From contig CAYSPG010000002.1 of assembly GCA_964432885.1 (NCBI GenBank), positions 301,318 to 365,317 on the forward strand: a stretch of 64,000 bases of DNA, written 5' to 3'. This DNA is from CAYSPG01 sp964432885 (GTDB lineage: Bacteria; Bacteroidota; Bacteroidia; AKYH767-A; OLB10). Below, in pieces: positions 45,002 to 51,618 of this stretch. Under the pieces are notes generated by a model. The model had not been told where the DNA came from and ran no database searches. It saw only the letters and a program-made list of their open reading frames with translations. Within the stretch, counting starts at the first letter, position 1. Each line of letters begins with the position of its first letter. The translations under genes and the position numbers were made by a program.

Positions 45002-45748
45002 TCAGCTCATGTCAATGATATTAAATTGTAACCGGAAATGCACACCGTTGTAAGATGTATGGTTAGATATGCGGCCGTTAAGCAGTTCGATACGCGACTG
45101 GATGTTTTTAAATCCGTTGCTGGATTTTTGCTGGGTAAAGTCAAAGCCGGTTCCGTCATCAATGTATTTTATCAGAAGTTGATTGTTTTCTTCTGTAACA
45201 TCCACTACAATGCGTGTGGCATGCGATAGTGTAATTGAGTTAACAAACAGTTCCTGCAAAATGCGTAGCAGGTGCAACTGTGCATGCAGTGAAAAATGTT
45301 TGAGGGATATGTTGGCATTGAATACAATATCGGTCTTAAACTTTTTTTTGAGTGTACGGATGTGTTCAGACACTTCGTACACCCATCCGTTGTCAATCAA
45401 GCTTTGGGGGGTAAGGTTGCTTACAATGTTGCGCATATCGTCAAGTGCTATGTGGGTATGTTGCAAAAGCTGCTCGTATATTTCCAGTTTTGCGGCATCG
45501 GTTTCGCCATCGGCAAGCTCGTGCACCTGTAATTTGATGGCTGAAAGTGTGGCACCCATGCTGTCTTGAATTTCTTTGCCCAGGTGTGCGCGCTCGGCCT
45601 CTTGCAACTCAAGTATGGCATCGTACACTTTGCGGTTGTTTTTTATACGGTTATAGTAATTTTTTATTACTATAAAAATAAGAAACAATGCAAAACATAC
45701 AAAGGCAATGGAAACGGTAATTACGGCAACTATTATACTTTTATCCAT
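45002..45748 (-). CDS. HisKA_3-type histidine kinase homologue lacking the phospho-acceptor His
   Basis: A 248-aa protein with one N-terminal membrane helix (residues 4-28) and no sensor domain. The dimerisation box reads ERAHLGKEIQDSMGATLSAIK; where related kinases have the His of ELHD, this one has Gln61 (codon CAA). The ATPase part is well kept: ILQELFVNSI (N box Asn), IDDGTGFD (G1) and GFKNIQSRIELLNG (G2). It may bind ATP but not autophosphorylate in the usual way, or use another residue. Its gene lies 6 bp from the regulator and 12 bp from the membrane-protein gene. Confidence 0.9.
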   Translation of the reverse strand: MDKSIIVAVITVSIAFVCFALFLIFIVIKNYYNRIKNNRKVYDAILELQEAERAHLGKEIQDSMGATLSAIKLQVHELADGETDAAKLEIYEQLLQHTHIALDDMRNIVSNLTPQSLIDNGWVYEVSEHIRTLKKKFKTDIVFNANISLKHFSLHAQLHLLRILQELFVNSITLSHATRIVVDVTEENNQLLIKYIDDGTGFDFTQQKSSNGFKNIQSRIELLNGRISNHTSYNGVHFRLQFNIIDMS

Positions 45749-45760
45749 ACAGCTTTTGTG

Positions 45761-46408
45761 TTACAGCGGGCGCCTGGTTTTAAAAATATATCCTGCAAAG
45801 TAAAGAATATTGCATACAATGCTGAGGGCCGGGTGAATAAGGTACACCGTTTTGCCGGGGTTATAGCCTATGGTGTTAAGATAATCGAGCAGGCCAAAGT
45901 ACATGGTGTTGCCGGTAAAGTAAATAAGGATGCCTGCGGCCATGTAAAATTTGGGATGCACCAGTATATTGTGCCGGGTGGTGTTGCTTAGTGAGTATAA
46001 AAACCATCCGCTTAAAAAAATAAGTATAAAGCCTTCGGCTATGGGGGCCGGGCGGTTGTAATTAAACAAACCATTGGAGATGGCGGTACTCGCAATCCAG
46101 ATAACCACAAATGCCGTTACGGCATACGCCCGTAGCATATTGGAGTGGTTGTTAACTTTTATCCACGTGGCAATGGTATATATTAACAGGCTGCCTTCGC
46201 ACAGGGTGTACAGGTTATATACCCACAGGTAGCTTTGCTTTTGTGTGATGAGGTAGTAACTGTATTGGTCGGACAGCACGCTGGCTATAAATACCAGCAG
46301 CAATATTCTGAAACCGGCTGTGTGATTTTTATACGAGTAAAAACCGGCTGCAATAGGAAGTGCAACCGAAAAGGAACCTGCATGCTGTAATACCTGCAAT
46401 AATGCCAT
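45761..46408 (-). CDS. Multi-pass membrane protein (215 aa), possible sensor partner
   Basis: A 215-aa protein with six or seven membrane helices spread over its whole length (for example FRILLLVFIASVLSDQYSYYL, AYAVTAFVVIWIASTAI and GFILIFLSGWFLYSLS). No named domain is recognised. It is placed 12 bp upstream of the kinase that lacks a sensor domain, so it could provide the sensing or membrane part; this is inference from gene order. It is 18 bp from the preceding small gene. Confidence 0.75.
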   Translation of the reverse strand: MALLQVLQHAGSFSVALPIAAGFYSYKNHTAGFRILLLVFIASVLSDQYSYYLITQKQSYLWVYNLYTLCEGSLLIYTIATWIKVNNHSNMLRAYAVTAFVVIWIASTAISNGLFNYNRPAPIAEGFILIFLSGWFLYSLSNTTRHNILVHPKFYMAAGILIYFTGNTMYFGLLDYLNTIGYNPGKTVYLIHPALSIVCNILYFAGYIFKTRRPL

Positions 46409-46426
46409 ACATGTAATGTAGCTGCC

Positions 46427-46729
46427 TTACACGCCAAAGGGCGGGCAGGTGTATGAGCGGTCAAGCGCAAGGCCGTTGGCGGTAATGTCCATTTCATCGG
46501 CACCAACTCCGTATATTACCAGGGTGGGTTTGTTGTTGTCATCGGTATTGGCTGCGTAATACATGCGCAGGCCAACACATCCCTGCTGGTTTAACAAAGC
46601 CAGCAAATCGCGCTTGCCAAAGTAGTGGCCTTTAATATCTCGTGTATCAGGATTTTCTTCAAATGCGGTGCGGTACTCAGTGGCCTGATCTAATGTAATA
46701 ACATGATTTTCGTCTCCGGTAAATGCCAT
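46427..46729 (-). CDS. Small soluble protein of unknown function (100 aa)
   Basis: About 100 aa, from the internal ATG at 46729 (MAFTGDENHVITLDQATEYR); an upstream in-frame start at 46780 adds 17 residues. GHYFGKRDLLALLNQQGCVGLRMYYAANTDD and TLVIYGVGADEMDITANG are striking segments, and the C-terminus is TCPPFGV with a Cys. I have the impression this type recurs in Bacteroidota genomes, but I cannot name a family. It is the first gene of the four-gene operon with the membrane protein, kinase and regulator. Confidence 0.7.
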   Translation of the reverse strand: MAFTGDENHVITLDQATEYRTAFEENPDTRDIKGHYFGKRDLLALLNQQGCVGLRMYYAANTDDNNKPTLVIYGVGADEMDITANGLALDRSYTCPPFGV

Positions 46730-46907
46730 AAGGATGTTGTTTTTAATTGTTAAATATATGTACTTGTTTGTTGGGTGCAAACATAATATGCTTTTTTGTT
46801 GGTTTTTCGGATTCCAATTTTGGATCCAATTTTGGATCTTTTTTATTTTTGACTTACGGGGCTGGTTTTTAGCTATTTAAGCCCTAAAATGGGGTTTTGG
46901 GGGCCTC

Positions 46908-46980
46908 AAAAAATACTGCGTAAACAGGACAAAAAATACTGCGCAGACAGGACAAAAAAATTTTTAAAAAATACTGCGTA
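46908..46980 (+). repeat. 23-bp direct repeats
   Basis: Two adjacent copies at 46908-46930 and 46931-46953 begin AAAAAATACTGCG and end CAGGAC, with two mismatches. A third, partial copy begins at 46966 after a 12-bp A/T spacer. Confidence 0.75.
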
Positions 46981-47212
46981 CAAGCGATTGACAAAGGGGG
47001 GTGCGGTACTATTACTTTGTCCCCGCCAATTCATCAACACATCCATTGGCAAAAAAATTAACACAATAACCCCGCCCAACATAGCCTTGCCATTACTTAC
47101 ATAACAGCCCACGCCCTAACAAATACTGCAAAACCAAAACACCATTATCTGTGAACCTGTTTTTTAATCCTATGCAAAACAAGCTCGGCACACAAAACCT
47201 GCTGGACAATCC

Positions 47213-47264
47213 AAGAAGGCGGCCAGGCCTGGTAAGCCTACGGTTAGATGCCGCCTTCTTTTTT
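47213..47264 (+). terminator. Terminator-like hairpin without an upstream gene
   Basis: The stem AAGAAGGCGGC (47213-47223) pairs with GCCGCCTTCTT (47250-47260), followed by six T. The loop holds an inner AGGC/GCCT pairing. No plus-strand gene precedes it, so it may end a non-coding RNA or attenuate transcription into the 47339 gene. Confidence 0.65.
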
Positions 47265-47280
47265 ACCTGCAAACCCAAAT

Positions 47281-47316
47281 GGAGTATGCCCAAAATCCTT
47301 TAACAGAGTAGGCAAA
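47281..47316 (+). promoter_or_regulatory. Cassette leader element, diverged copy
   Basis: 36 bases that align without gaps to the leader copies at 49505-49540 and 49841-49876; the last 16 (TAACAGAGTAGGCAAA) are identical. It ends 22 bp before the ATG at 47339. Confidence 0.7.
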
Positions 47317-47338
47317 TACAATCTAAAACAAACAACGT

Positions 47339-48028
47339 ATGAATCTTAACAAAATTATTACCCCGGCCATTGTGGCTTTATTAACATGGCTGCTTATGTG
47401 GTGGTGGTGCCATCGCCACCGGCCCTGCCCGCCCTGCCCGGTTGCAACCAATTGCGACACCTGCTATTGCCCCAATCCCGGCCAGGTAGAAAAAGACAGC
47501 ACATGGTGCTGCACCGACCGCCTTACCAAACCCTGCACCAATAAATATGATGAGCTATGCATCAATGCCAGGGAAAATGACTTTATTAATGCAGATATAC
47601 GCATTGACCTGCTGGGCGTAACCACCACATCTACCCAGGTAATTACCGATATTAAAATAAGCAACAACGGGGATGATGATGCCGCCTGCGCCAAGCTGGA
47701 AGTGCTTATGCCCGCAGCTACTACGTTTATCAATCTTGTTAAGATAGATGGATTTACGGCAAACTGGGAATATTACCGCGGATACCTGCGCATAAACCTG
47801 GGGCAGCTTTCAACCCTAAGCTCAGGAAACCCAAACGCATACAGGCATGTGCGGGTGATTACCAAAAAGCCGTGCCTCAAAACGCATCGCATAGGCATTG
47901 GAGCATTTGTGTATAGCGCCCTGCCCGATTTATGCCTTAACAATAACTATGCGTATAAATATTATTTGAATGAGGATGACAAAGCATGTAGTGTGCCTGA
48001 AGTACCTCCGGTTATGGAAAAGCAATAA
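47339..48028 (+). CDS. Cys-rich membrane-anchored protein with a DUF11-like region
   Basis: A 229-aa protein. A short N-terminus leads into one membrane segment (ITPAIVALLTWLLMWWW). A dense Cys-rich stretch follows (residues 24-76 hold more than ten Cys, in groups such as CPPCP and CDTCYCP). The remaining 150 residues, with ADIRIDLLGVTTTSTQVITDI and AKLEVLMPAATTFINL, resemble a DUF11-type beta-sandwich. The Cys-rich linker would be disulphide-bonded if it is periplasmic. It follows the first leader copy and opens the plus-strand cassette. Function unknown. Confidence 0.7.
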   Translation: MNLNKIITPAIVALLTWLLMWWWCHRHRPCPPCPVATNCDTCYCPNPGQVEKDSTWCCTDRLTKPCTNKYDELCINARENDFINADIRIDLLGVTTTSTQVITDIKISNNGDDDAACAKLEVLMPAATTFINLVKIDGFTANWEYYRGYLRINLGQLSTLSSGNPNAYRHVRVITKKPCLKTHRIGIGAFVYSALPDLCLNNNYAYKYYLNEDDKACSVPEVPPVMEKQ

Positions 48029-48517
48029 GTAAGTTACGCTTATTATATGTATAACATACCTTGACTAATCATTAAATCACCTGTAAACATGTGTGTGATA
48101 CCCCATCCTGTAAACAAAATAGCCGCTACCATGTGTGGGATACCCCATCCTGTAAACAAATCGGCCTCTACCATGTGTGTGATACCATACCTTACAACCA
48201 AAATGGCCGCTACCATGTGTGGGACACCATACTTTATAACCAAAATAGCCGCTACCATGTGTGGGATACCATACTTTATAACCAAAATGGCCGCTACCAT
48301 GTGTGGGATACCATACTTTATAACCAAAATAGCCGCTACCATGTGTGGGACACCCCATCCTGCAATCAAAACATGGCATCACATACCTGTGATATGCCGT
48401 ATTATAACCAAAATACCCCCCTTTAAATACCAAACAATAGCTATAACAAGCTGAATATGAGCAATAACAAAATATATAATCAATTTAAAAACAAATAACC
48501 TCTAATTAAAAATTACT
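48029..48517. other. 489-bp gap dominated by a 42-bp minisatellite
   Basis: After the stop of the 47339 gene the region consists mostly of the tandem array at 48088-48423, followed by about 95 bp of AT-rich DNA. No gene is convincingly encoded, although several frames are open through the array. Confidence 0.6.
48088..48423. repeat. 42-bp minisatellite, about eight units
   Basis: Units start at 48088, 48130, 48172, 48214, 48256, 48298, 48340 and 48382, each exactly 42 bp and most opening CATGTGTGGGAT. Two sequence types occur: units 1, 2 and 7 have CCCCATCCTG in the middle; units 3 to 6 have CCATACCTTA or CCATACTTTA. Units 5 and 6 differ at one base. The last unit is degenerate. As 42 is a multiple of three, at least four frames are open through the array, encoding 14-residue repeats. 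Confidence 0.9.
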
Positions 48518-49450
48518 ATGTCAATTTCAAGACGATTACCCCAAAGTGACGATGGTCGCTACAAGGCACTTACCAATGCACTAAACCGTAAAAACTCGGT
48601 GGCCCCTGCCGATATGGCCATAACCGCAGCCACCATAGTGCGGCTGGATGTAATACAGCCCGAGTTTAAAAGTGGCATGCAGGAACGCGGCAATGCGCTG
48701 GTTGCGCAAAGCAGCAGCACATCGCAGGTAGATACTGCCCGTGACGAAGCCAAGCTGTACATAAGCCATTTTATACAGGTATTTAACCTGGGCGTAAAGC
48801 GCAATGTATATCCCGCATCGGCCCGGGCCTATTACCAGCTTGATGTAAACAGCGATGCCGTGCCGTCATTAAGCACCGAGGCCGACATACTGATATGGGG
48901 CCAGCGCCTTCAGGATGGCGATGTATCCCGCACAGGTGCCGGTGGCGCAGCCATGAGCAACCCCACCATAGCCGAGGTTAACGCCAAAGTTGCCGACTTT
49001 AACACCAAAAATCAGGCACAAGGCCTTAAAAAAACTGCCTTTGATAATGCCCAGGAAGCAGTGGCAGGCATGCGCCCCGAAGCAGATAAGGTTATAAAAA
49101 AGGTGTGGGATGAAGTAGAAACATTTTACAACGAAGAACCGGCCCCCAGCATGAGGCGCAGGGCACGCGAATGGGGTGTGGTTTATGTTAGCACCATACC
49201 CAATTATATAACGGTAACTGTAACACAGGCTGTGGGAGGTGAAGCCATTGAAGGCGCCACCGTTACCGAAACCGATAGCGGAGATACGTTTATAACCAAT
49301 GCGCTGGGCATTGCCATAGTTAAAACAAACCTTGCCGAAGACGTTACCCTGCTGGTTTCGGCACCTGACTTTGTAACACAGGAAATTACCCAGAATTTTG
49401 AAAACGGTGTGCATGAGTATGCTGTGGGTGTGCAAATGGTGGCGGAGTAA
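48518..49450 (+). CDS. 310-aa cassette protein with C-terminal CarboxypepD_reg-like domain
   Basis: A 310-aa protein without a signal peptide. Residues 1-210 are helical, with no recognised family (SDDGRYKALTNALNRKNSVAP, then ARDEAKLYISHFIQVFNLGVK). Residues about 220-305 form a carboxypeptidase regulatory-like beta-sandwich: VGGEAIEGATVTETDSGDTF, then TNALGIAIVKTNL. Such domains are usually on exported proteins, so its presence here is unusual. GC is high for this window (line 48601-48660 counts to about 62%). It follows the minisatellite and lies in the plus-strand cassette. Confidence 0.75.
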   Translation: MSISRRLPQSDDGRYKALTNALNRKNSVAPADMAITAATIVRLDVIQPEFKSGMQERGNALVAQSSSTSQVDTARDEAKLYISHFIQVFNLGVKRNVYPASARAYYQLDVNSDAVPSLSTEADILIWGQRLQDGDVSRTGAGGAAMSNPTIAEVNAKVADFNTKNQAQGLKKTAFDNAQEAVAGMRPEADKVIKKVWDEVETFYNEEPAPSMRRRAREWGVVYVSTIPNYITVTVTQAVGGEAIEGATVTETDSGDTFITNALGIAIVKTNLAEDVTLLVSAPDFVTQEITQNFENGVHEYAVGVQMVAE

Positions 49451-49496
49451 TACACACCCTTGCATACAGGCAAATAGTATAAAACACTAAAAATAA

Positions 49497-49545
49497 AAAC
49501 CAACGGAGGCTGCCGAAAATCCGGTAACAGAGTAGGCAAAAAAAA
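49497..49545 (+). repeat. Cassette leader repeat, copy 1 of the identical pair
   Basis: 49 bases identical to 49833-49881. The core at 49505-49540 begins GGAGGCTGCCG and ends TAACAGAGTAGGCAAA. It ends 16 bp before the ATG of the 83-aa protein gene. Confidence 0.85.
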
Positions 49546-49561
49546 TAAACACATACACAAA

Positions 49562-49813
49562 ATGACAAAAAAAGAAAAAAAACATCTTGACACTCTTTAC
49601 AGAGAATTAAAGTTTATGGAAAAACTAATGGCCATGCTTGCCAAAAAAAATGCATCTAAAAAAGTAACCGACATCATCCGCATCAGGCCAGGATGGACAA
49701 CCCCTGCCGAGTTAAAGTTTGCCGAAGGACTTGCACAGAGCATAAACCAGCAGCTAACCAACGTTGGCAATGATATGGATGCATTGGTAAAAGCATCCGG
49801 CCTGGTAGAATAA
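49562..49813 (+). CDS. 83-aa cassette protein
   Basis: A small basic protein, helical by composition: MTKKEKKHLDTLYRELK is a charged first helix, and LAQSINQQLTNVGNDMDALVK a second. The middle holds IIRIRPGWTTPAELKF. No signal peptide, membrane helix or named family is evident. It is preceded by the 49-bp leader and followed by the same leader plus the protease-like gene, so it may be an accessory or regulatory partner of that protease; this is inference from position. Confidence 0.65.
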   Translation: MTKKEKKHLDTLYRELKFMEKLMAMLAKKNASKKVTDIIRIRPGWTTPAELKFAEGLAQSINQQLTNVGNDMDALVKASGLVE

Positions 49814-49832
49814 AACACCACCATTAACAAAT

Positions 49833-49881
49833 AAACCAACGGAGGCTGCCGAAAATCCGGTAACAGAGTAGGCAAAAAAAA
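49833..49881 (+). repeat. Cassette leader repeat, copy 2 of the identical pair
   Basis: 49 bases identical to 49497-49545, with the core at 49841-49876. It lies 10 bp before the ATG of the protease-like gene. Confidence 0.85.
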
Positions 49882-49891
49882 ACAAAACTAT

Positions 49892-51001
49892 ATGCAAATG
49901 AAAAAAGTAAAAATCGGAAAATTAAATGTTGCAGAATTTGTTACGGCAAAACCTGTAGGAATAAGGGGCAATGGTCAATTTGTTTACGCCAGTGAGTTGC
50001 TTGGCAAAGGAGCCATTCCATCATTTGGGATGGCATTGGCATCAAAGGATAACAAAATAAAACTTGCCCTGGCACGCATCAAAGAAGAGCCTGACTTTGA
50101 ATTGGGAATTCTTAACAAAGTGGGGCGTTACACAAAAAAGGAAATCATAAGTCATATCGAAAAACAATCTTCGCTTGGCAAAGAGATTACAGATATTGAA
50201 GTAAAATATGCCGAGCATTTTTCGCGCCAGCTATTAGGAAACATCCCCTTATTACCACCGGTAAAGCCCGGCAAAATAATTCCACCTGCGATAATTCCCA
50301 AGGAATGGAAATGGGTACCTAAAAAATACTGGCGCCTGTTTAAATCGCGGGTTGTATTTTGCGAAAACACCACCGACAGTGTTACCACACCGGCCGCCAA
50401 TTACCGTATAGCGCATGTACACAAGGCGTTTAAAAACAGAGGATTTGAAGTAATTGCGCTTACAGGCGTTAATGACATACGCTCCAAGTTTGTAACCGAG
50501 GCTACCAAATCGCGCGTAGTATATTTAGGTGGTATTGGCCACGGAAGTTACACTACATATACCGGTGACGATTTTAACCACATCCTTGAAGTGGGGCATT
50601 ATGATGCTTCGGAAGTGAATGGTAAGGTAGCACACTTCCTCAGTTGCGAAACAGGCCGCGACCTGGGGCCTGATACCATTACCAAAGGAGCCAAAGCGTA
50701 TGCCGGATATACCGAAAACTTTGTTTTTGATTGGGCAAATGCTGATTTGTACTGGCCCTGCGACTCGCAGTTTGACATTAGCATGGCCAACGGCCGAACC
50801 GTTGAACAAGCCATTGCCGACACGTATGCAAAATTTGATGCAGCCATTGCCTCAGTACCAGGTACCAGCACGGCCGCCACATTACTCAATGATAAAAACC
50901 TGCTCAGGAGCCCCGTGTCAGGCGCAGCATGGGGAAGCAAAACAGCCCGTGTATATCCGCATGTGTTTTATCACATGCCGGTTTCAGTGTTCTTTTCGTA
51001 A
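49892..51001 (+). CDS. Caspase/CHAT-like (clan CD) putative cysteine protease
   Basis: A 369-aa protein. Residues 1-118 are an N-terminal domain with KKEIISHIEKQSSLGKEITD, also recognisable in the 51264 gene. A Pro-rich linker (119-145) follows. Residues 150-369 resemble a clan CD fold: after VVFCEN and a helix, VVYLGGIGHGSYTTY supplies His217. Strand VAHFLSCETG supplies Cys252, and KAYAGYTENFVFDW follows. The HG and SCETG pair closely resembles the His/Cys dyad of CHAT and gingipain-like proteases. There is no signal peptide, so it is probably cytoplasmic. Substrate unknown. Confidence 0.75.
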   Translation: MQMKKVKIGKLNVAEFVTAKPVGIRGNGQFVYASELLGKGAIPSFGMALASKDNKIKLALARIKEEPDFELGILNKVGRYTKKEIISHIEKQSSLGKEITDIEVKYAEHFSRQLLGNIPLLPPVKPGKIIPPAIIPKEWKWVPKKYWRLFKSRVVFCENTTDSVTTPAANYRIAHVHKAFKNRGFEVIALTGVNDIRSKFVTEATKSRVVYLGGIGHGSYTTYTGDDFNHILEVGHYDASEVNGKVAHFLSCETGRDLGPDTITKGAKAYAGYTENFVFDWANADLYWPCDSQFDISMANGRTVEQAIADTYAKFDAAIASVPGTSTAATLLNDKNLLRSPVSGAAWGSKTARVYPHVFYHMPVSVFFS

Positions 51002-51263
51002 CCGGCAATTTGCTTGCTTGCATAAAACTGTTTTTTATCTTAGTGGTTTATTACGTAAAAGCAGTTCAATAATGTCAGGGCAAAAATACATTCAGCTATG
51101 CACTAAGCATACACAAAAACATACCTCTGCTGCGGGCACATGCATTAACCATACAATGTAAATGCAGGCAGTGGGGGTTTGTTTTAAATGCAGGTATATT
51201 TTATCAGGGCATTATTTGAATTCCTGATTTGTTTTTATATCCCTATAATTAATTTTACCATCA

Positions 51264-51614
51264 ATGAAAAGATATAAACTGCCTGCCATTGTTGAATCTG
51301 TTAAACAGCGGCCCCTTGGTTATAATCCATTAACCAATGAATTTATTTATTACGATAACGTTGCTGCCGGAAAGCAAAAGTTATATCCCATAAACAAACT
51401 GTCTTTACCTCAACTTCAGAAATTGGCTATTGAACGAACATTAACCAACATCCCGTCACAAACAGTTACCCTAAATGGTGAAGTGTTTTCTAATGAGCAA
51501 CTTGCTGATGAAATAAAAAAACAATCCAAAATTGGTAAACAGATATTTGATACCGACATTAATTACCTCAATTATTTTCTCTCCACCTTTCCTGATGAAG
51601 CATTTGAAAAGTAA
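51264..51614 (+). CDS. 116-aa protein sharing the N-terminal domain of the cassette protease
   Basis: A 116-aa protein equal in extent to the N-terminal domain of the 49892 product and without its protease part. Shared positions: LAIERT against LALARI, then NEQLADEIKKQSKIGKQIFD against KKEIISHIEKQSSLGKEITD, and a following aromatic-rich helix (INYLNYF, VKYAEHF). It could be a stand-alone adaptor or competitor of the protease. No leader copy is seen before it; 262 bp of gene-free DNA separate it from the protease gene. Confidence 0.7.
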   Translation: MKRYKLPAIVESVKQRPLGYNPLTNEFIYYDNVAAGKQKLYPINKLSLPQLQKLAIERTLTNIPSQTVTLNGEVFSNEQLADEIKKQSKIGKQIFDTDINYLNYFLSTFPDEAFEK

Positions 51615-51618
51615 CCGG

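Larger units (their letters stand above)
46730..47338. other. 609-bp gene-free region with tandem repeats and a terminator-like hairpin
   Basis: No ORF is supported. It holds a 12-bp tandem duplication (CCAATTTTGGAT at 46814-46825 and 46826-46837), a candidate -7 box TATTTTTG (46844-46851), a 23-bp repeat pair and third partial copy (46908 onward), a hairpin (47213-47264) and a copy of the cassette leader (47281-47316). Confidence 0.6.

Noticed and set aside
46889..47104. 71-aa plus-strand ORF between the signalling operon and the cassette
   Set aside because: It runs through 23-bp repeats and A/T tracts, overlaps an antisense ORF of similar length, and its composition is not protein-like.
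48088..48423. Considered as a CRISPR array
   Set aside because: The units are contiguous 42-bp tandem repeats with no unique spacers and no cas genes nearby.
48043..48454. Four overlapping ORFs of 108-121 aa with 14-residue repeats on both strands
   Set aside because: They are a by-product of the 42-bp tandem array, whose unit length is divisible by three. No single frame shows codon-level constraint, so none is called as a gene.
48869..49465. 198-aa minus-strand ORF opposite the 310-aa gene
   Set aside because: Gly/Cys/Tyr/His-rich antisense translation of a GC-rich gene; the plus-strand frame has a recognisable CarboxypepD_reg-like domain.
47281..49876. Leader repeats considered as a hairpin riboswitch
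   Set aside because: A CTGCCG/CGG-CAG pairing exists in the two identical copies but is not kept in the diverged copy, so structure is not supported.
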